Assembly (NCBI GenBank): GCA_902826775.1
Contig: CADEHE010000002.1
Span: 62,001-126,000 of the forward strand
Origin: an uncultured Pseudomonadota bacterium
GTDB taxonomy: Bacteria > Pseudomonadota > Gammaproteobacteria > Burkholderiales > JALYOK01
DNA length: 64,000 nucleotides
Direction of reading: 5' to 3'
This document shows, one piece after another, positions 42,967 through 51,592 of this stretch. The translations under genes were made by a program, and so were the position numbers. Numbering within the stretch: the first letter of the stretch is position 1; each line of letters begins with the position of its first letter. The notes under the pieces are model-generated. The model did no database searches. It saw nothing but the letters and a program-made list of their open reading frames with translations, and had not been told where the DNA came from.

Positions 42967-44817
42967 CTATTGCCACGGACCTCGTAGAGTGAGGGGTAAG
43001 ACCTCGAGCAATCGCGCATAGTCGAAGGGCCGCTGCACAAACGCGGTGAAACCCAAGGTTTGTAGGCGTTGCGTGATTGCCTGCAAAGGCCCCGCTGGGC
43101 ATATGGCGATCAAATACGGCCCGCCATCCGGCAGTTTCTTCAGTTCGGTCGCGAGCGTCACCGCGCCGGCGATATCGCCCGCTAGGTCAATCAGCACTGC
43201 GTCATACTTACCGAAGTCCTGGATGGATGCGATCGCCTGATCTAGATCGTGCAAATGCAAGTCGTGGTTGGCGAGTCCACCGCGCCCCGACAATCGTTGT
43301 AATGACTCGTCATTGGACACAACACAAAGCGCCAGTGGTTTTCGCCCCAGCAATCGGTCGGACCCCCCCGAGATCTGGATGGCGCCATTGCTGCACTCGC
43401 AATCTAAATCAATCGTGACGTAGATCGTGCCGCGTGGAGACACCGAGTACGTCTTTACCGCACCGATAATGCCTAACAAGTAGTCAATCTCACGCTGTTC
43501 GCGCTCAGTCCATTGCAATCCCTCGGGCGTTTCGGTCGAATATTGCAACAGCTCGCCCCCCTCATGCAGTCCGCCGGTTTGGACAAACGCCTTAAGATAC
43601 ACCGTGATGTTGAGCACGTGACTTGACCGGCGTGCATATTGGACATGTACGTTTACTCCCTCGGCCGTCGCCCGCTTGCCCATTGTCGCCACCAACCGAA
43701 CAATGGCTTTCTTAAAACGATCTTCGTCCAGCGACACCAAAAAGTCTTCGCCAGTGGCGACCACAGGTGCATCCCATTGCACACGATAACCCTCAGTCTT
43801 CGCATTGACGTGAAGCCCACGAGCTACATCTGCGATCACCTCTTGCAGTTGAACAAAGCGACGTGCCGGCAGTGGCTTCGTGTGCGGACTCGTCGCAATT
43901 TCGATCAGCTCGCGAAGTTGCTGCTGAGTCTCTTGCAGCCGCTGAAGCGCCTCCTTAATCGGTTGGCGTAAGTCAGGGTCGGAATTATCAAGAGCAATGT
44001 ATGTGAGATGCTCGTGTAACGTCGCCAACGGCTTAATCGAATCCCTCACTAATGCTTCGACGAGCCCATCGCGCGCAAGAGTAATAGCATCGGCATCATT
44101 CAACGCCTGCATGGCCGCATCCCGACTCCGTTCTATGTCGGCAACGTTGCGACGCACCTTGTCGATCGTCTCATTGATTGCTGTCGCCAAGCGCCCCAAC
44201 TCATCCCTACTGCGCGTTGTAACACGCGCTTCGTAGTTGCCCTCGCTAACCGCCTGCATCGTTGCGTCAATCTCCTGGATGGGCTTAGCCAGACGTGTGC
44301 GCAGGAGACGAGCAACCCATGCTGCAATCGCCGCAACGAGCAACAAACTCACAAGCGCCTGCCAGAGCACGGCGCGGCGTTTCTCTGCTATGGCGCCCCG
44401 GTGCATAGACACCTGAAGCGTCCCCACACGCGATCGCTGCGTCGCCGTCTCTAGGTCCGAGAATCCGCCCGCCGCCACTTCGACGCCAAAACGATCCGTC
44501 AGCGGCGCTGGCTCATTGCAGTCCCCAATACTTGCGATCAACCCACTATGCGCATCCCACAACGCAAGACACTGAACACGAGAGGAACGGGTCACGACTG
44601 CGTTCATTTGATCCTGCACAGTCTTGGTATCGCCGATAACCAGAGCATCTTGCGCTGGACCCCGCAGCAATTCCACGGTGAGGCGTTGCGCTTCGCGCAG
44701 TTGTTGCTCCGCGTCCTGTATTCGCGCATAGCCATTGACTAACACCACAAGCAGCGCTAGCACCGCGAGTGGCAACAAGCCTATCAAATACAGTTTTTGT
44801 TTTATCGAGCGAATCAT
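42967..44817 (-). CDS. HAMP-domain sensor with degenerate histidine kinase and receiver domains
   Basis: 616 residues. TM1 about 8-28, periplasmic sensor about 29-150, TM2 about 150-170, HAMP about 172-225. A coiled coil then leads to a kinase-like region. Where a BarA-type kinase would have SHELRTP the sequence reads VRDSIKP, so the phospho-accepting histidine is gone. No clear N or G boxes are visible. A C-terminal receiver-like domain keeps the aspartate in YDAVLIDL but has RP instead of the conserved KP, and lacks the acidic pair (VVSNDE). It overlaps the binding-protein gene by four bases. A signalling scaffold rather than an active kinase is likely. Confidence 0.72.
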   Translation of the reverse strand: MIRSIKQKLYLIGLLPLAVLALLVVLVNGYARIQDAEQQLREAQRLTVELLRGPAQDALVIGDTKTVQDQMNAVVTRSSRVQCLALWDAHSGLIASIGDCNEPAPLTDRFGVEVAAGGFSDLETATQRSRVGTLQVSMHRGAIAEKRRAVLWQALVSLLLVAAIAAWVARLLRTRLAKPIQEIDATMQAVSEGNYEARVTTRSRDELGRLATAINETIDKVRRNVADIERSRDAAMQALNDADAITLARDGLVEALVRDSIKPLATLHEHLTYIALDNSDPDLRQPIKEALQRLQETQQQLRELIEIATSPHTKPLPARRFVQLQEVIADVARGLHVNAKTEGYRVQWDAPVVATGEDFLVSLDEDRFKKAIVRLVATMGKRATAEGVNVHVQYARRSSHVLNITVYLKAFVQTGGLHEGGELLQYSTETPEGLQWTEREQREIDYLLGIIGAVKTYSVSPRGTIYVTIDLDCECSNGAIQISGGSDRLLGRKPLALCVVSNDESLQRLSGRGGLANHDLHLHDLDQAIASIQDFGKYDAVLIDLAGDIAGAVTLATELKKLPDGGPYLIAICPAGPLQAITQRLQTLGFTAFVQRPFDYARLLEVLPLTLRGPWQ

Positions 44818-45695
44818 TGCGGTCGCTCCAGCGGTCGCCGCTGCACGTACGCGCGCAGCTCGTGCAAATCGGGAAGAACGATATTCAGCGAGCGCGCAAG
44901 GCGCTCGTTGAGAGTGATGTCGACATCACGTACGAATTGGGGCGGCGGCATCGTGCCGCTCGCGACAAACTCCGAGACCGTGGCGGCTACGCGCTCCACA
45001 ACAGCCGCGCGACGCGGGAACACTGACGCCAGCGCCCCGACACGAGTCAGCGTGTCCGAGTAGCCGATGAGGACCTTACGCTGTTGGTAAAGCGCCCTAA
45101 CAACATAACCCACGTTTCCTTGATTCAGGACGTCCGTATCCGGTAGCACGATCGCGGCATCGAGGCCGCTCATCCCCTGAAGGAACGTGTTAACAACCGG
45201 TCCGTTGCCGAGCGGGATAGCCGTGACTTGGGCAGATGCCTGTCGGGCAAGCGGCAGCGACAGGGCGCGCGAGCCCGGTGCGTCGATCACACCTATCGTT
45301 GCGTTACGCAAGATGCCCCGCGCTAGCGCCACCTGATCCAACGGATCAGGGTTCGAGTAAATGGCGGTCACGCGCGCTCGCGGCACCGCGCCTACCGCAT
45401 TCGCAAACTCAGTGCTGGTAACAAACGTCGCAATCAGAGGCGACGTCGCGTCTTGCGCGAGCGCGACTCGCAACGCTTCTGGGCCGATCGTGACCCTGAT
45501 GTTTTGAGTAGTGGCAGGTGTGCGGGCCAGCGCGGCTTGGAGTTCACCCCGCACCGCTTCGATCTCTGGCGGCCCCCCTGCTGCTGGCACAACATCCACT
45601 GCCGCCGCTACGGGAATTAGCCAGGCCGCAAAGCAAAGCGCGGCAATCCGCGACAGCAGTCGCGTTATCACCCGAGACTTGTTACCAGAGGGCAA
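44814..45695 (-). CDS. Periplasmic substrate-binding protein (ABC_sub_bind-like)
   Basis: 293 residues. Signal peptide about 10-32 (RLLSRIAALCFAAWLIPVAAA), then a periplasmic binding fold: ATSPLIATFVTSTEFANAV, then VTAIYSNPDPLDQVALAR, and DAAIVLPDTDVLNQGNVGYV. This is like the ABC_sub_bind family that lacks dedicated permeases. There is no permease or ATPase nearby. Its stop overlaps the start of the sensor gene, so it probably presents a ligand to that sensor. The promoter region holds the 25-bp palindrome shared with the TonB receptor. Confidence 0.75.
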   Translation of the reverse strand: MPSGNKSRVITRLLSRIAALCFAAWLIPVAAAVDVVPAAGGPPEIEAVRGELQAALARTPATTQNIRVTIGPEALRVALAQDATSPLIATFVTSTEFANAVGAVPRARVTAIYSNPDPLDQVALARGILRNATIGVIDAPGSRALSLPLARQASAQVTAIPLGNGPVVNTFLQGMSGLDAAIVLPDTDVLNQGNVGYVVRALYQQRKVLIGYSDTLTRVGALASVFPRRAAVVERVAATVSEFVASGTMPPPQFVRDVDITLNERLARSLNIVLPDLHELRAYVQRRPLERPQ

Positions 45696-45711
45696 CTCGA
45701 GAGACCTCGAT

Positions 45712-45736
45712 GGTATTGCATTTTAAATGCAATACC
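45712..45736. promoter_or_regulatory. Perfect palindromic operator between binding-protein and HTH genes
   Basis: Arms GGTATTGCATTT and AAATGCAATACC around one central T (25 bp). Rightward promoter candidates: TTGCAT (45716-45721) and TAGTAT (45738-45743). The divergent genes 45695(-) and 45766(+) would both be controlled here. The core GTATTGCA-N5-AATGCAA is repeated at the TonB-receptor promoter. Confidence 0.75.
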
Positions 45737-45765
45737 GTAGTATATGGAATTTGAGTTCCGCGCGC

Positions 45766-46362
45766 ATGGATGCGATCATTACGCACCTTGCCCTGGATTG
45801 CAGACTGCTGTCTATGAAAGCCTCCGTGACAAAAATCGACGCCACGACCGCCAACGTGATCGCCGGGTTTTCGGAACGCTTCAACAGCTTGCTGGACCGC
45901 GCTTCTGTTCCGCGCGAAAACCGCATTACGTACTGCGCGCATCGCTTTGATGTCGTCCATAACACCGTCATCTCGTGGCTAGAAAAGAACAAGATTCCGG
46001 GTAAGCACGCGCTACTCGTCAGGATCGTTACTCATCTCCTTAAAGACATTCCTGGCCGCTATGACGCTCATGCTGTCGTGGCGTGGCTGCTGACGGGTGA
46101 CTCAGTACCTAACCCTTTTCACGACGACACAGATGCCCTACAGGCGGTGGAGCTGTATTTTCAGATTTCCGACCTCGCGCGAGCACACGGTATTGATTTC
46201 GACGGGATGCCGCGCGAGGTCCGTAACCTGATACTTCGCCGCGTCCAAGGCTGGCTGCGACATCAGGCCGCTCAAACCAAAGGTCCTTTGACGCTCGACG
46301 ACTCCGCCCGAACCATCGTTCTCGGCATGATCGAGGCCGCACAAGCCAGCCCTAAGGGGTAG
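45766..46362 (+). CDS. HTH transcriptional regulator of the sensory cluster
   Basis: 198 residues from ATG 45766; the frame is open from 45727, inside the operator, and ATG 45814 is another option. Residues about 25-85 resemble an XRE/lambda-repressor-like helix-turn-helix (FSERFNSLLDRASVPRENRI; VVHNTVISWLEKNKIPGKHA). The C-terminal half is helical without a known ligand fold. Position beside the palindrome suggests it binds that site and autoregulates, and also controls the TonB receptor. Assignment as the operator-binding protein is inference. Confidence 0.65.
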   Translation: MDAIITHLALDCRLLSMKASVTKIDATTANVIAGFSERFNSLLDRASVPRENRITYCAHRFDVVHNTVISWLEKNKIPGKHALLVRIVTHLLKDIPGRYDAHAVVAWLLTGDSVPNPFHDDTDALQAVELYFQISDLARAHGIDFDGMPREVRNLILRRVQGWLRHQAAQTKGPLTLDDSARTIVLGMIEAAQASPKG

Positions 46363-46396
46363 CGATGCTATGTGACGTAATTTGGTTCAACTATCA

Positions 46397-46684
46397 CTAC
46401 GTTTCCGCAACTACCATCTCGCTCGCGAGGCGATTCAAAAGGAAATCCACGCGAGTCCGCATCTCTGGATAGTAAGGATCCGCCTGCAGCAAGCTCGTGA
46501 TCCCATCGAGGCTGCTTACGGCTAGCGTTTGCGTGTAGATGCTGCCGTCGCGTTCCACAAGCACGCGCTCGCATACGAACGCGTTGTACTCGCGATAAAC
46601 CCTCACTTGCAGAGTTTTCTTGCCATGGTTGTGAACAATCTCGGCGAAGATGCGGCGGTCGACCGGATTGGCTTTTGCCCTCAT
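46397..46684 (-). CDS. Small protein of unknown function
   Basis: 95 residues, alpha/beta composition (KKTLQVRVYREYNAFVCERV; LQADPYYPEMRTRVDFLLNRL), no membrane segment. Codon use looks like real coding sequence. I do not recognise the family. It is convergent with the HTH regulator and isolated from other genes. Confidence 0.5.
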   Translation of the reverse strand: MRAKANPVDRRIFAEIVHNHGKKTLQVRVYREYNAFVCERVLVERDGSIYTQTLAVSSLDGITSLLQADPYYPEMRTRVDFLLNRLASEMVVAET

Positions 46685-47211
46685 CGTCGCAACCGATTTT
46701 CCAGAACCAGGGGACTACACCGACTGCTTGTCCTGCGCTCGAGCGGCGCTACACCGCGAAAGTTGAGTTGCGCCAGGAGTGATGCTTGCGAGTAGCAAGT
46801 ATTTGTCCAGCGCGCACCACGCACAAACTTAACCGGAGGACTGTTCGTCCGCCGGCGAGTTCGCACATCTGCGACACCGCGCTCGATGGGCGCACTTGGT
46901 GGGGATACTACGTGCCACTTGTTGTTCTGGAGATAAGCCCAGCGAGCGGGGTGGCACTGACTACTTCGCTTCGCCAGGAGGACGTTAAGCATCGCTCGTC
47001 CCTCCATTCACGTGCAATTCATACCCTGTACCACAACAATTATCGGAGCGCAACAACAAATCTGCTCCGAAATTGCTAACGACAAATCGACGACTCCGAT
47101 TTACTCTGCTCACACGTAACGGATGGGCAGATCGCTACTCAGTCCTTCTAACGTATCTATTGAAATGTGTCAACAAATATAACGTTTTGTTTCTCTTTGT
47201 AGAGGTAAACA
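46685..47211. other. Non-coding region upstream of the VirB operon
   Basis: About 530 bases, more AT-rich toward its right end. A hairpin with 7-bp arms TCGGAGC (47043-47049)/GCTCCGA (47064-47070) may be regulatory. The operon promoter should lie here but I could not settle on a convincing pair of hexamers. No gene supported. Confidence 0.45.
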
Positions 47212-47376
47212 ATGCGCGTCTTCAAATTGGTCTTCTTGCTCCTCGTCATGCTTGGCGCCTTTTCCATTGGAATCACGCTGCGTCTCATTTCCGGGCTGTT
47301 GAGCCTAGTTACAGGGTTGAGCATCGCTAGCGAGATAGACACGTACCGGCATAACCGGCCCGCCGCCCAGCGCTAA
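47212..47376 (+). CDS. Small membrane peptide at the head of the VirB operon
   Basis: 54 residues, start at 47212 behind AGAGGT. Sequence begins MRVFKLVFLLLVMLGAFSIG and continues hydrophobic to about residue 40, then a polar tail. One or two membrane segments. It is followed after 11 bases by the next start with a strong ribosome site, so it belongs to the transfer operon. Function unknown. Confidence 0.55.
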   Translation: MRVFKLVFLLLVMLGAFSIGITLRLISGLLSLVTGLSIASEIDTYRHNRPAAQR

Positions 47377-47472
47377 ACGGAGGATCTATGCGTACAGGCA
47401 CTTTCAATGACGGCGCAGCAAGCGTAAAAATAGCGGTATTCCACTCCGAGAACCGCCAAAAAGGGGACCGCG

Positions 47473-47748
47473 TTGTCGCTCAGCCAGAACGAATTGGTAC
47501 TACTCGTCGGCGCCGTGGCCGACATCCGGGTGCGCGCGGTAGAAACTACCGTGCGCAAAAAGCGTGGTTGGTTGCTGCAGGTAGACTTCCTCGAAGCTAC
47601 CCGCAAACGCCGACGCCTCGCGACGCTCAGAACCGCGCGTGGCCCGGAGCGCTTGTTCAAGGATCTCGAAACCCTAGTCGGCTATCTGAAGACCTACTGC
47701 CCGCGAGTGTCGCAACTCGTGGTTCAACTGGAAAAGAAGCGCGAATGA
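47473..47748 (+). CDS. Small ParC/KorA-like protein, start or frame uncertain
   Basis: 91 residues from TTG 47473 (AAGGGGA six bases upstream). Sequence LVLLVGAVADIRVRAVETT... TLRTARGPERLFKDLETLVGYL resembles small plasmid proteins annotated as ParC-type partition or regulatory factors. However, a strong GGAGG site precedes ATG 47388 in another frame. The peptide from there (MRTGTFNDGAASVKIAVFHS) would join this frame by loss of one base in the AAAAAGGGG run at 47458-47466. So either the gene starts at TTG or there is a frameshift. Its stop overlaps the VirB2 start. Confidence 0.55.
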   Translation: MSLSQNELVLLVGAVADIRVRAVETTVRKKRGWLLQVDFLEATRKRRRLATLRTARGPERLFKDLETLVGYLKTYCPRVSQLVVQLEKKRE

Positions 47749-48026
47749 GCGCTGGTTTGACGCCGAGCGCCACCCTCCTCGCGGCGCTGCTTCTCTGCAT
47801 TCTGCCCTCCAAGGCGTTCGCTCAGGACGCCGTCAGCAAAGCCATCGATAAGATTGTCGACCTCCTCACCAGCGAATGGGCTTACGGTGCCGCGGTGATA
47901 GCGGTCGCTATCGTCGGCTACCGCATGCTCAAGGGCTACATGAAGTTCGAGACGGCCGGTTGGACTATCGGCGGCATTATCGTCATCTTCGGCGCCGCCA
48001 CCATCGTGGACATGGTGACCAAGTAG
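47745..48026 (+). CDS. virB2: VirB2-like pilin subunit
   Basis: 93 residues. A signal peptide ending near SKAFA, then a mature pilin of about 67 residues with two hydrophobic helices (YGAAVIAVAIVGYRMLKGYM; FETAGWTIGGIIVIFGAATIV) and a short polar loop. This is the TrbC/VirB2 pattern. It forms the transfer pilus. Overlaps the previous gene by four bases (ATGA) and leads the canonical virB order. Confidence 0.88.
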   Translation: MSAGLTPSATLLAALLLCILPSKAFAQDAVSKAIDKIVDLLTSEWAYGAAVIAVAIVGYRMLKGYMKFETAGWTIGGIIVIFGAATIVDMVTK

Positions 48027-48043
48027 GAGAGAGGTACGGCGCC

Positions 48044-48349
48044 GTGCGCCCACGCAATCGCCACCGCGAGTTCGCGGATCCACTGTTCGGCGGCCTGACC
48101 CGTCCGCCGATGTTTGCGGGCGTAACGCAGAAATTCTTCGTGATCAACCTAATGGTCAGCGCGCAACTGTTTCTCGCCACGCGCTCATTTCTGGCGATGG
48201 TCATAACGGGTGGCCTGGCCCACGGGATCGGCTATCTGTTGTGCCTCAAAGAGCCGCGCATCTTCGACATCTTGATCGCCAAGCTGCAGTACACCGGGCC
48301 GGTGCGCAATGCGTCTATCTGGGGTGGTAACTCTTATGATGCCTTTTGA
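48044..48349 (+). CDS. virB3: VirB3-like inner-membrane protein
   Basis: 101 residues from GTG 48044. FADPLFGGLTRPPMFAGV is the conserved start of VirB3/TrbD proteins, followed by two adjacent membrane helices. VirB3 works with the VirB4 ATPase in pilus assembly. Its end overlaps the start of virB4 by 14 bases. Confidence 0.88.
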   Translation: MRPRNRHREFADPLFGGLTRPPMFAGVTQKFFVINLMVSAQLFLATRSFLAMVITGGLAHGIGYLLCLKEPRIFDILIAKLQYTGPVRNASIWGGNSYDAF

Positions 48350-50753
48350 CTTGGGCCTCAGGTTGCGTCCCGAGCGGCTGCGCTACCAGCAAGCCGCTCA
48401 GCAAGAACGCAAAGCCGCCGAGAAAGTACCGTACGCAGCGCATTACGACCGCAATACCCTATTGACGCGCGACGGCGACCTGATCCAAGTCATCAAGCTC
48501 GCCGGGCTGGCGTTCGAAACCGCAGACGAGCGCCATCTGGCGCAGCGCAAGCGCTTCCGTAACAACCTGCTGCGCACCATTGCGAAGAGTCAGCATGCCG
48601 TCTACCAGCATACGATCCGTAGAAGGCAGCATGTCTACCCGGACGGACGCTTTCCGCAGGGTTTTGCCCGGGACTTGGACGAGGCTTGGCGCAGTCAGCA
48701 TGAGAAGCGCCAGCTCTACGCCAACGACCTATACTTGTCTCTGGCGCGCAGACCGCGCATGGCCGGCGTTGCCGGCATCCAAGGCTACCTCAAAAAGCTG
48801 TCCGGTAGACATCAACGCGAGCAGCAGGATAGCGCTTTGCACGAGGCGGCGCGCGAGCTAACCGAAATCAGCCAGCGCTTTCTCACCAGCCTGGATGAAT
48901 TTCGGCCGCAGCTCCTGGGCGTTACGGATGGTCCAAACGGCCGGGTCTCTGAAACCCTGCGTTTCGTCAGCTTCTTGCTCAACCTGCAAGATCGGCCCGT
49001 TCGGTTGCCGCAGATGGACCTCGCACGCTTCCTGCCCTACAACCGCTTGATCTTCGGTCGGGATGCGTTCGAAGTGCGCAGTCCGGTCGGCAATCGCGTG
49101 GGCGCGATCTTGAGTGTGAAAGAGTATCCGTCGGAAACCGACTTCGGCATGCTCGACGCCTTCCTCACCCTTCCGGTGGAGATGGTGATCACGCAGTCCT
49201 TTGTCTTCATCGATCGGCCGAAAGCCAAGGACTTGATGGCCAAGCAGCAAGACATCCTGCAGCAGGTCGAGGATGCATCCGAAAGCCAGATCGACGAAAT
49301 CGATGAGGCACTGGACGACGTGACGGCCGGGCGTACCGCCTCCGGTTATCACCATATGACAGTAACCGTCTTGGCTAATGATCTTCACGAGTTGGACAAA
49401 GCAGCCGCGCTCGCTACCGATGCCTTTGTCGATATCGGTGTCAACCCGGTGCGCGAAGACCTGAACATGGAGTTGTGTTTCTGGGCGCAGTTGCCGGGCA
49501 ACTTCCGCTACATCACACGCGGTGCCCCAATCTCTAGCCAGAACTTCGCCGGCTTCGCATCCTTGCACAACTACGCCAGCGGCAACCTGTCGGGCAATCA
49601 CTGGGGTCCCGCGGTCACCGTGCTGGAAACCGAGAGCAAGACTCCCTACTATTTCAGTTGGCATGTCGGCGCTGCCGGCAGCATGCCGCCCGGCCACACA
49701 CTAATCGCTGCGAAAACCGGCACCGGCAAGAGCTTGCTCAATAACTTCCTGCTGGCGCAATCGCTCAAGTTCCATCCCAAGATCATCTACTTCGACAAGG
49801 ATCATGGTGCGGAAATCTTCATCCGCGCCATACGCGGTATTCACCGAACGGTATCGCTGTCGCAACCGAGCGGCTTCAACCCACTGCAACTGCCCGACAC
49901 GGGTGCGAACCGCGACTTCCTCAACAACTGGCTGCGCCTGTTGCTCACCGCTCACGGCGAGAAGCTATCCGCGCACGAAGTCGACGTCGTTCAACGCGCC
50001 GTCGACGAAAACTATCGCCTCGACCCCTCCGACCGCACGCTCTTCCACCTGGCCGAGCACTTCGGGCTGAAGAAGGCCGGTAGCCTGGGCGCACGCCTGG
50101 CGAACTGGTATGGCGACGGCGCGTATGCCTCGCTGTTTGGGGGAACACGGGACCTGTTGCGGCTTGATGCCGCCGTCTACGGCTTCGAGATGGGTCGCAT
50201 CATCCAAGATGACGTGGCGCTGGCACCAGTGGTCGCCTACCTGTTTCACCGCATCCGTATGGAGTTGGATGGCAAGCCGGTGATCATCGTGCTAGAGGAA
50301 GGCTCAACGCTGATTCGCAATGCGTATTTCCTCAGCATGATCGATAACTGGCTGGAAACGGTGAGGAAGCTGAACGCCATGGTGATCTTTGTGACACCGG
50401 ATTTGGCCGCCGCCTACCGGCACGGTTCGGACAGCTTGGTTAAGCAAACGGTGACGAAGATCCTACTGGCGAACGACGAGGCGGATCGCGCCAGCTACGT
50501 CGAGCGTTTCAATTTGAGCGAGAGCGAATTCGAGATTGTGCGCGAATTAAATCCGAGCGAACGCGTGTTTCTGCTCAAGCACGGCAAAGATTCGGCCTTG
50601 GCCAAACTCGATATGAGTGCCCTTGGGCGCTTCATTCCGGTGTTGTCAGGCACGAAGACAAACGTGCGGATCATGCACGATTTGATGCAGGAACTCGGGT
50701 CGGAAGATCCTGATGTTTGGTTGAAACCCTTTATTGAACGGGTGACGAAATGA
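48336..50753 (+). CDS. virB4: VirB4-like secretion ATPase
   Basis: 805 residues from ATG 48336 (GGGGTGG site upstream; ATG 48309 and 48339 also in frame). CagE/TrbE/VirB4 N-terminal domain, then an ATPase domain with Walker A AAKTGTGKS at about 460 and Walker B IIVLEEGSTLI, and the later KQTVTKILLAND region. It powers pilus biogenesis and substrate transfer. Full family length. Confidence 0.93.
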   Translation: MMPFDLGLRLRPERLRYQQAAQQERKAAEKVPYAAHYDRNTLLTRDGDLIQVIKLAGLAFETADERHLAQRKRFRNNLLRTIAKSQHAVYQHTIRRRQHVYPDGRFPQGFARDLDEAWRSQHEKRQLYANDLYLSLARRPRMAGVAGIQGYLKKLSGRHQREQQDSALHEAARELTEISQRFLTSLDEFRPQLLGVTDGPNGRVSETLRFVSFLLNLQDRPVRLPQMDLARFLPYNRLIFGRDAFEVRSPVGNRVGAILSVKEYPSETDFGMLDAFLTLPVEMVITQSFVFIDRPKAKDLMAKQQDILQQVEDASESQIDEIDEALDDVTAGRTASGYHHMTVTVLANDLHELDKAAALATDAFVDIGVNPVREDLNMELCFWAQLPGNFRYITRGAPISSQNFAGFASLHNYASGNLSGNHWGPAVTVLETESKTPYYFSWHVGAAGSMPPGHTLIAAKTGTGKSLLNNFLLAQSLKFHPKIIYFDKDHGAEIFIRAIRGIHRTVSLSQPSGFNPLQLPDTGANRDFLNNWLRLLLTAHGEKLSAHEVDVVQRAVDENYRLDPSDRTLFHLAEHFGLKKAGSLGARLANWYGDGAYASLFGGTRDLLRLDAAVYGFEMGRIIQDDVALAPVVAYLFHRIRMELDGKPVIIVLEEGSTLIRNAYFLSMIDNWLETVRKLNAMVIFVTPDLAAAYRHGSDSLVKQTVTKILLANDEADRASYVERFNLSESEFEIVRELNPSERVFLLKHGKDSALAKLDMSALGRFIPVLSGTKTNVRIMHDLMQELGSEDPDVWLKPFIERVTK

Positions 50754-51430
50754 GAAAGCTATTGGTCGCGCTGGGGCTCATGTTTTTGGCGCCAGCCGCA
50801 TGGAGCGGCGGTATTCCGGTATTTGATGGATCAAGTCTGGCGCAAGCGCTTAAGCAGTTCCAGGAACTTCAGCGCCAGTATGAAATGCTCAAACAGCAGT
50901 ACGGCATGCTGAAGCGGCAATACGATTCCATTACCGGCTCCTACGGCATGGGCGATCTATTGTCCGATCCAGCAACGCGCCGGCATCTCCCAGCTACTTG
51001 GCAGCAAGTGGTTGCGCTGCAGAAAGCTGGCAAATTCGGCAGCAAGCAGGATTACTACGAAAAACTGCTGCGCACCATCGATCCCAAGATCTTCGAAGCC
51101 CTCGGCAAAGATACCGATTCGCGCGCTTTCAACACTTATCGGCTCAGCGCCGATAGCACCCGCGGCGCCTTCGCCGCCGTGGAATCGCTTTACGACAGCA
51201 TTCAAGAGCGTCTCGGCAATATCGAAGCGTTGCAGGGACGCATCGAATCGACGCCGAACGTGAAAGCCGCGGCAGACCTCAACAATCGCTTCATCGCCGA
51301 GAACGCCTACCTCAACGTCGATATGGCGCGGCTCAGCACGATCCAACTCAATCTCCAAGCCAACGCCCAGAACATCACCAATCAATCGACGGCTGCGCGC
51401 ACGGAGTTCTTCAATTTCGGTAAGCAGTAG
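50750..51430 (+). CDS. virB5: VirB5-like minor pilus protein
   Basis: 226 residues. Signal peptide 1-19, then the characteristic coiled-coil repeats (LKQFQELQRQYEMLKQQYGM) and a long helical body, as in VirB5/TrbJ proteins that sit at the pilus tip. Overlaps virB4 by four bases (ATGA). Confidence 0.87.
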   Translation: MRKLLVALGLMFLAPAAWSGGIPVFDGSSLAQALKQFQELQRQYEMLKQQYGMLKRQYDSITGSYGMGDLLSDPATRRHLPATWQQVVALQKAGKFGSKQDYYEKLLRTIDPKIFEALGKDTDSRAFNTYRLSADSTRGAFAAVESLYDSIQERLGNIEALQGRIESTPNVKAAADLNNRFIAENAYLNVDMARLSTIQLNLQANAQNITNQSTAARTEFFNFGKQ

Positions 51431-51439
51431 GAGGTCGCC

Positions 51440-51592
51440 GTGTGGAGCAGTTGCCGAACTCTCGTCGTTTTATTGTTGGCCATCGCCAATTTGCCTGCGT
51501 GCGTCTCGACGCCGACGGAACCGAAATCGCCCTGTGTCGGTACAGAGCGCAGCCCGTGTCACTTTAGGGAGGTGAACAATCAATGGAGCTAA
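51440..51592 (+). CDS. Small VirB7-like lipoprotein
   Basis: 50 residues from GTG 51440 behind GGAGG. Lipobox LPAC with Cys21, then a short proline-rich mature part with SPCVGTERSPCHF. Small lipoproteins in this position stabilise VirB9 in the outer-membrane core complex or act in entry exclusion. The C-terminus overlaps the start of the next gene. Confidence 0.65.
   Translation: MWSSCRTLVVLLLAIANLPACVSTPTEPKSPCVGTERSPCHFREVNNQWS

Noticed and set aside
46681..47007. A 108-codon minus-strand frame upstream of the VirB operon
   Set aside because: Composition is irregular, with no family features or ribosome site; treated as non-coding.
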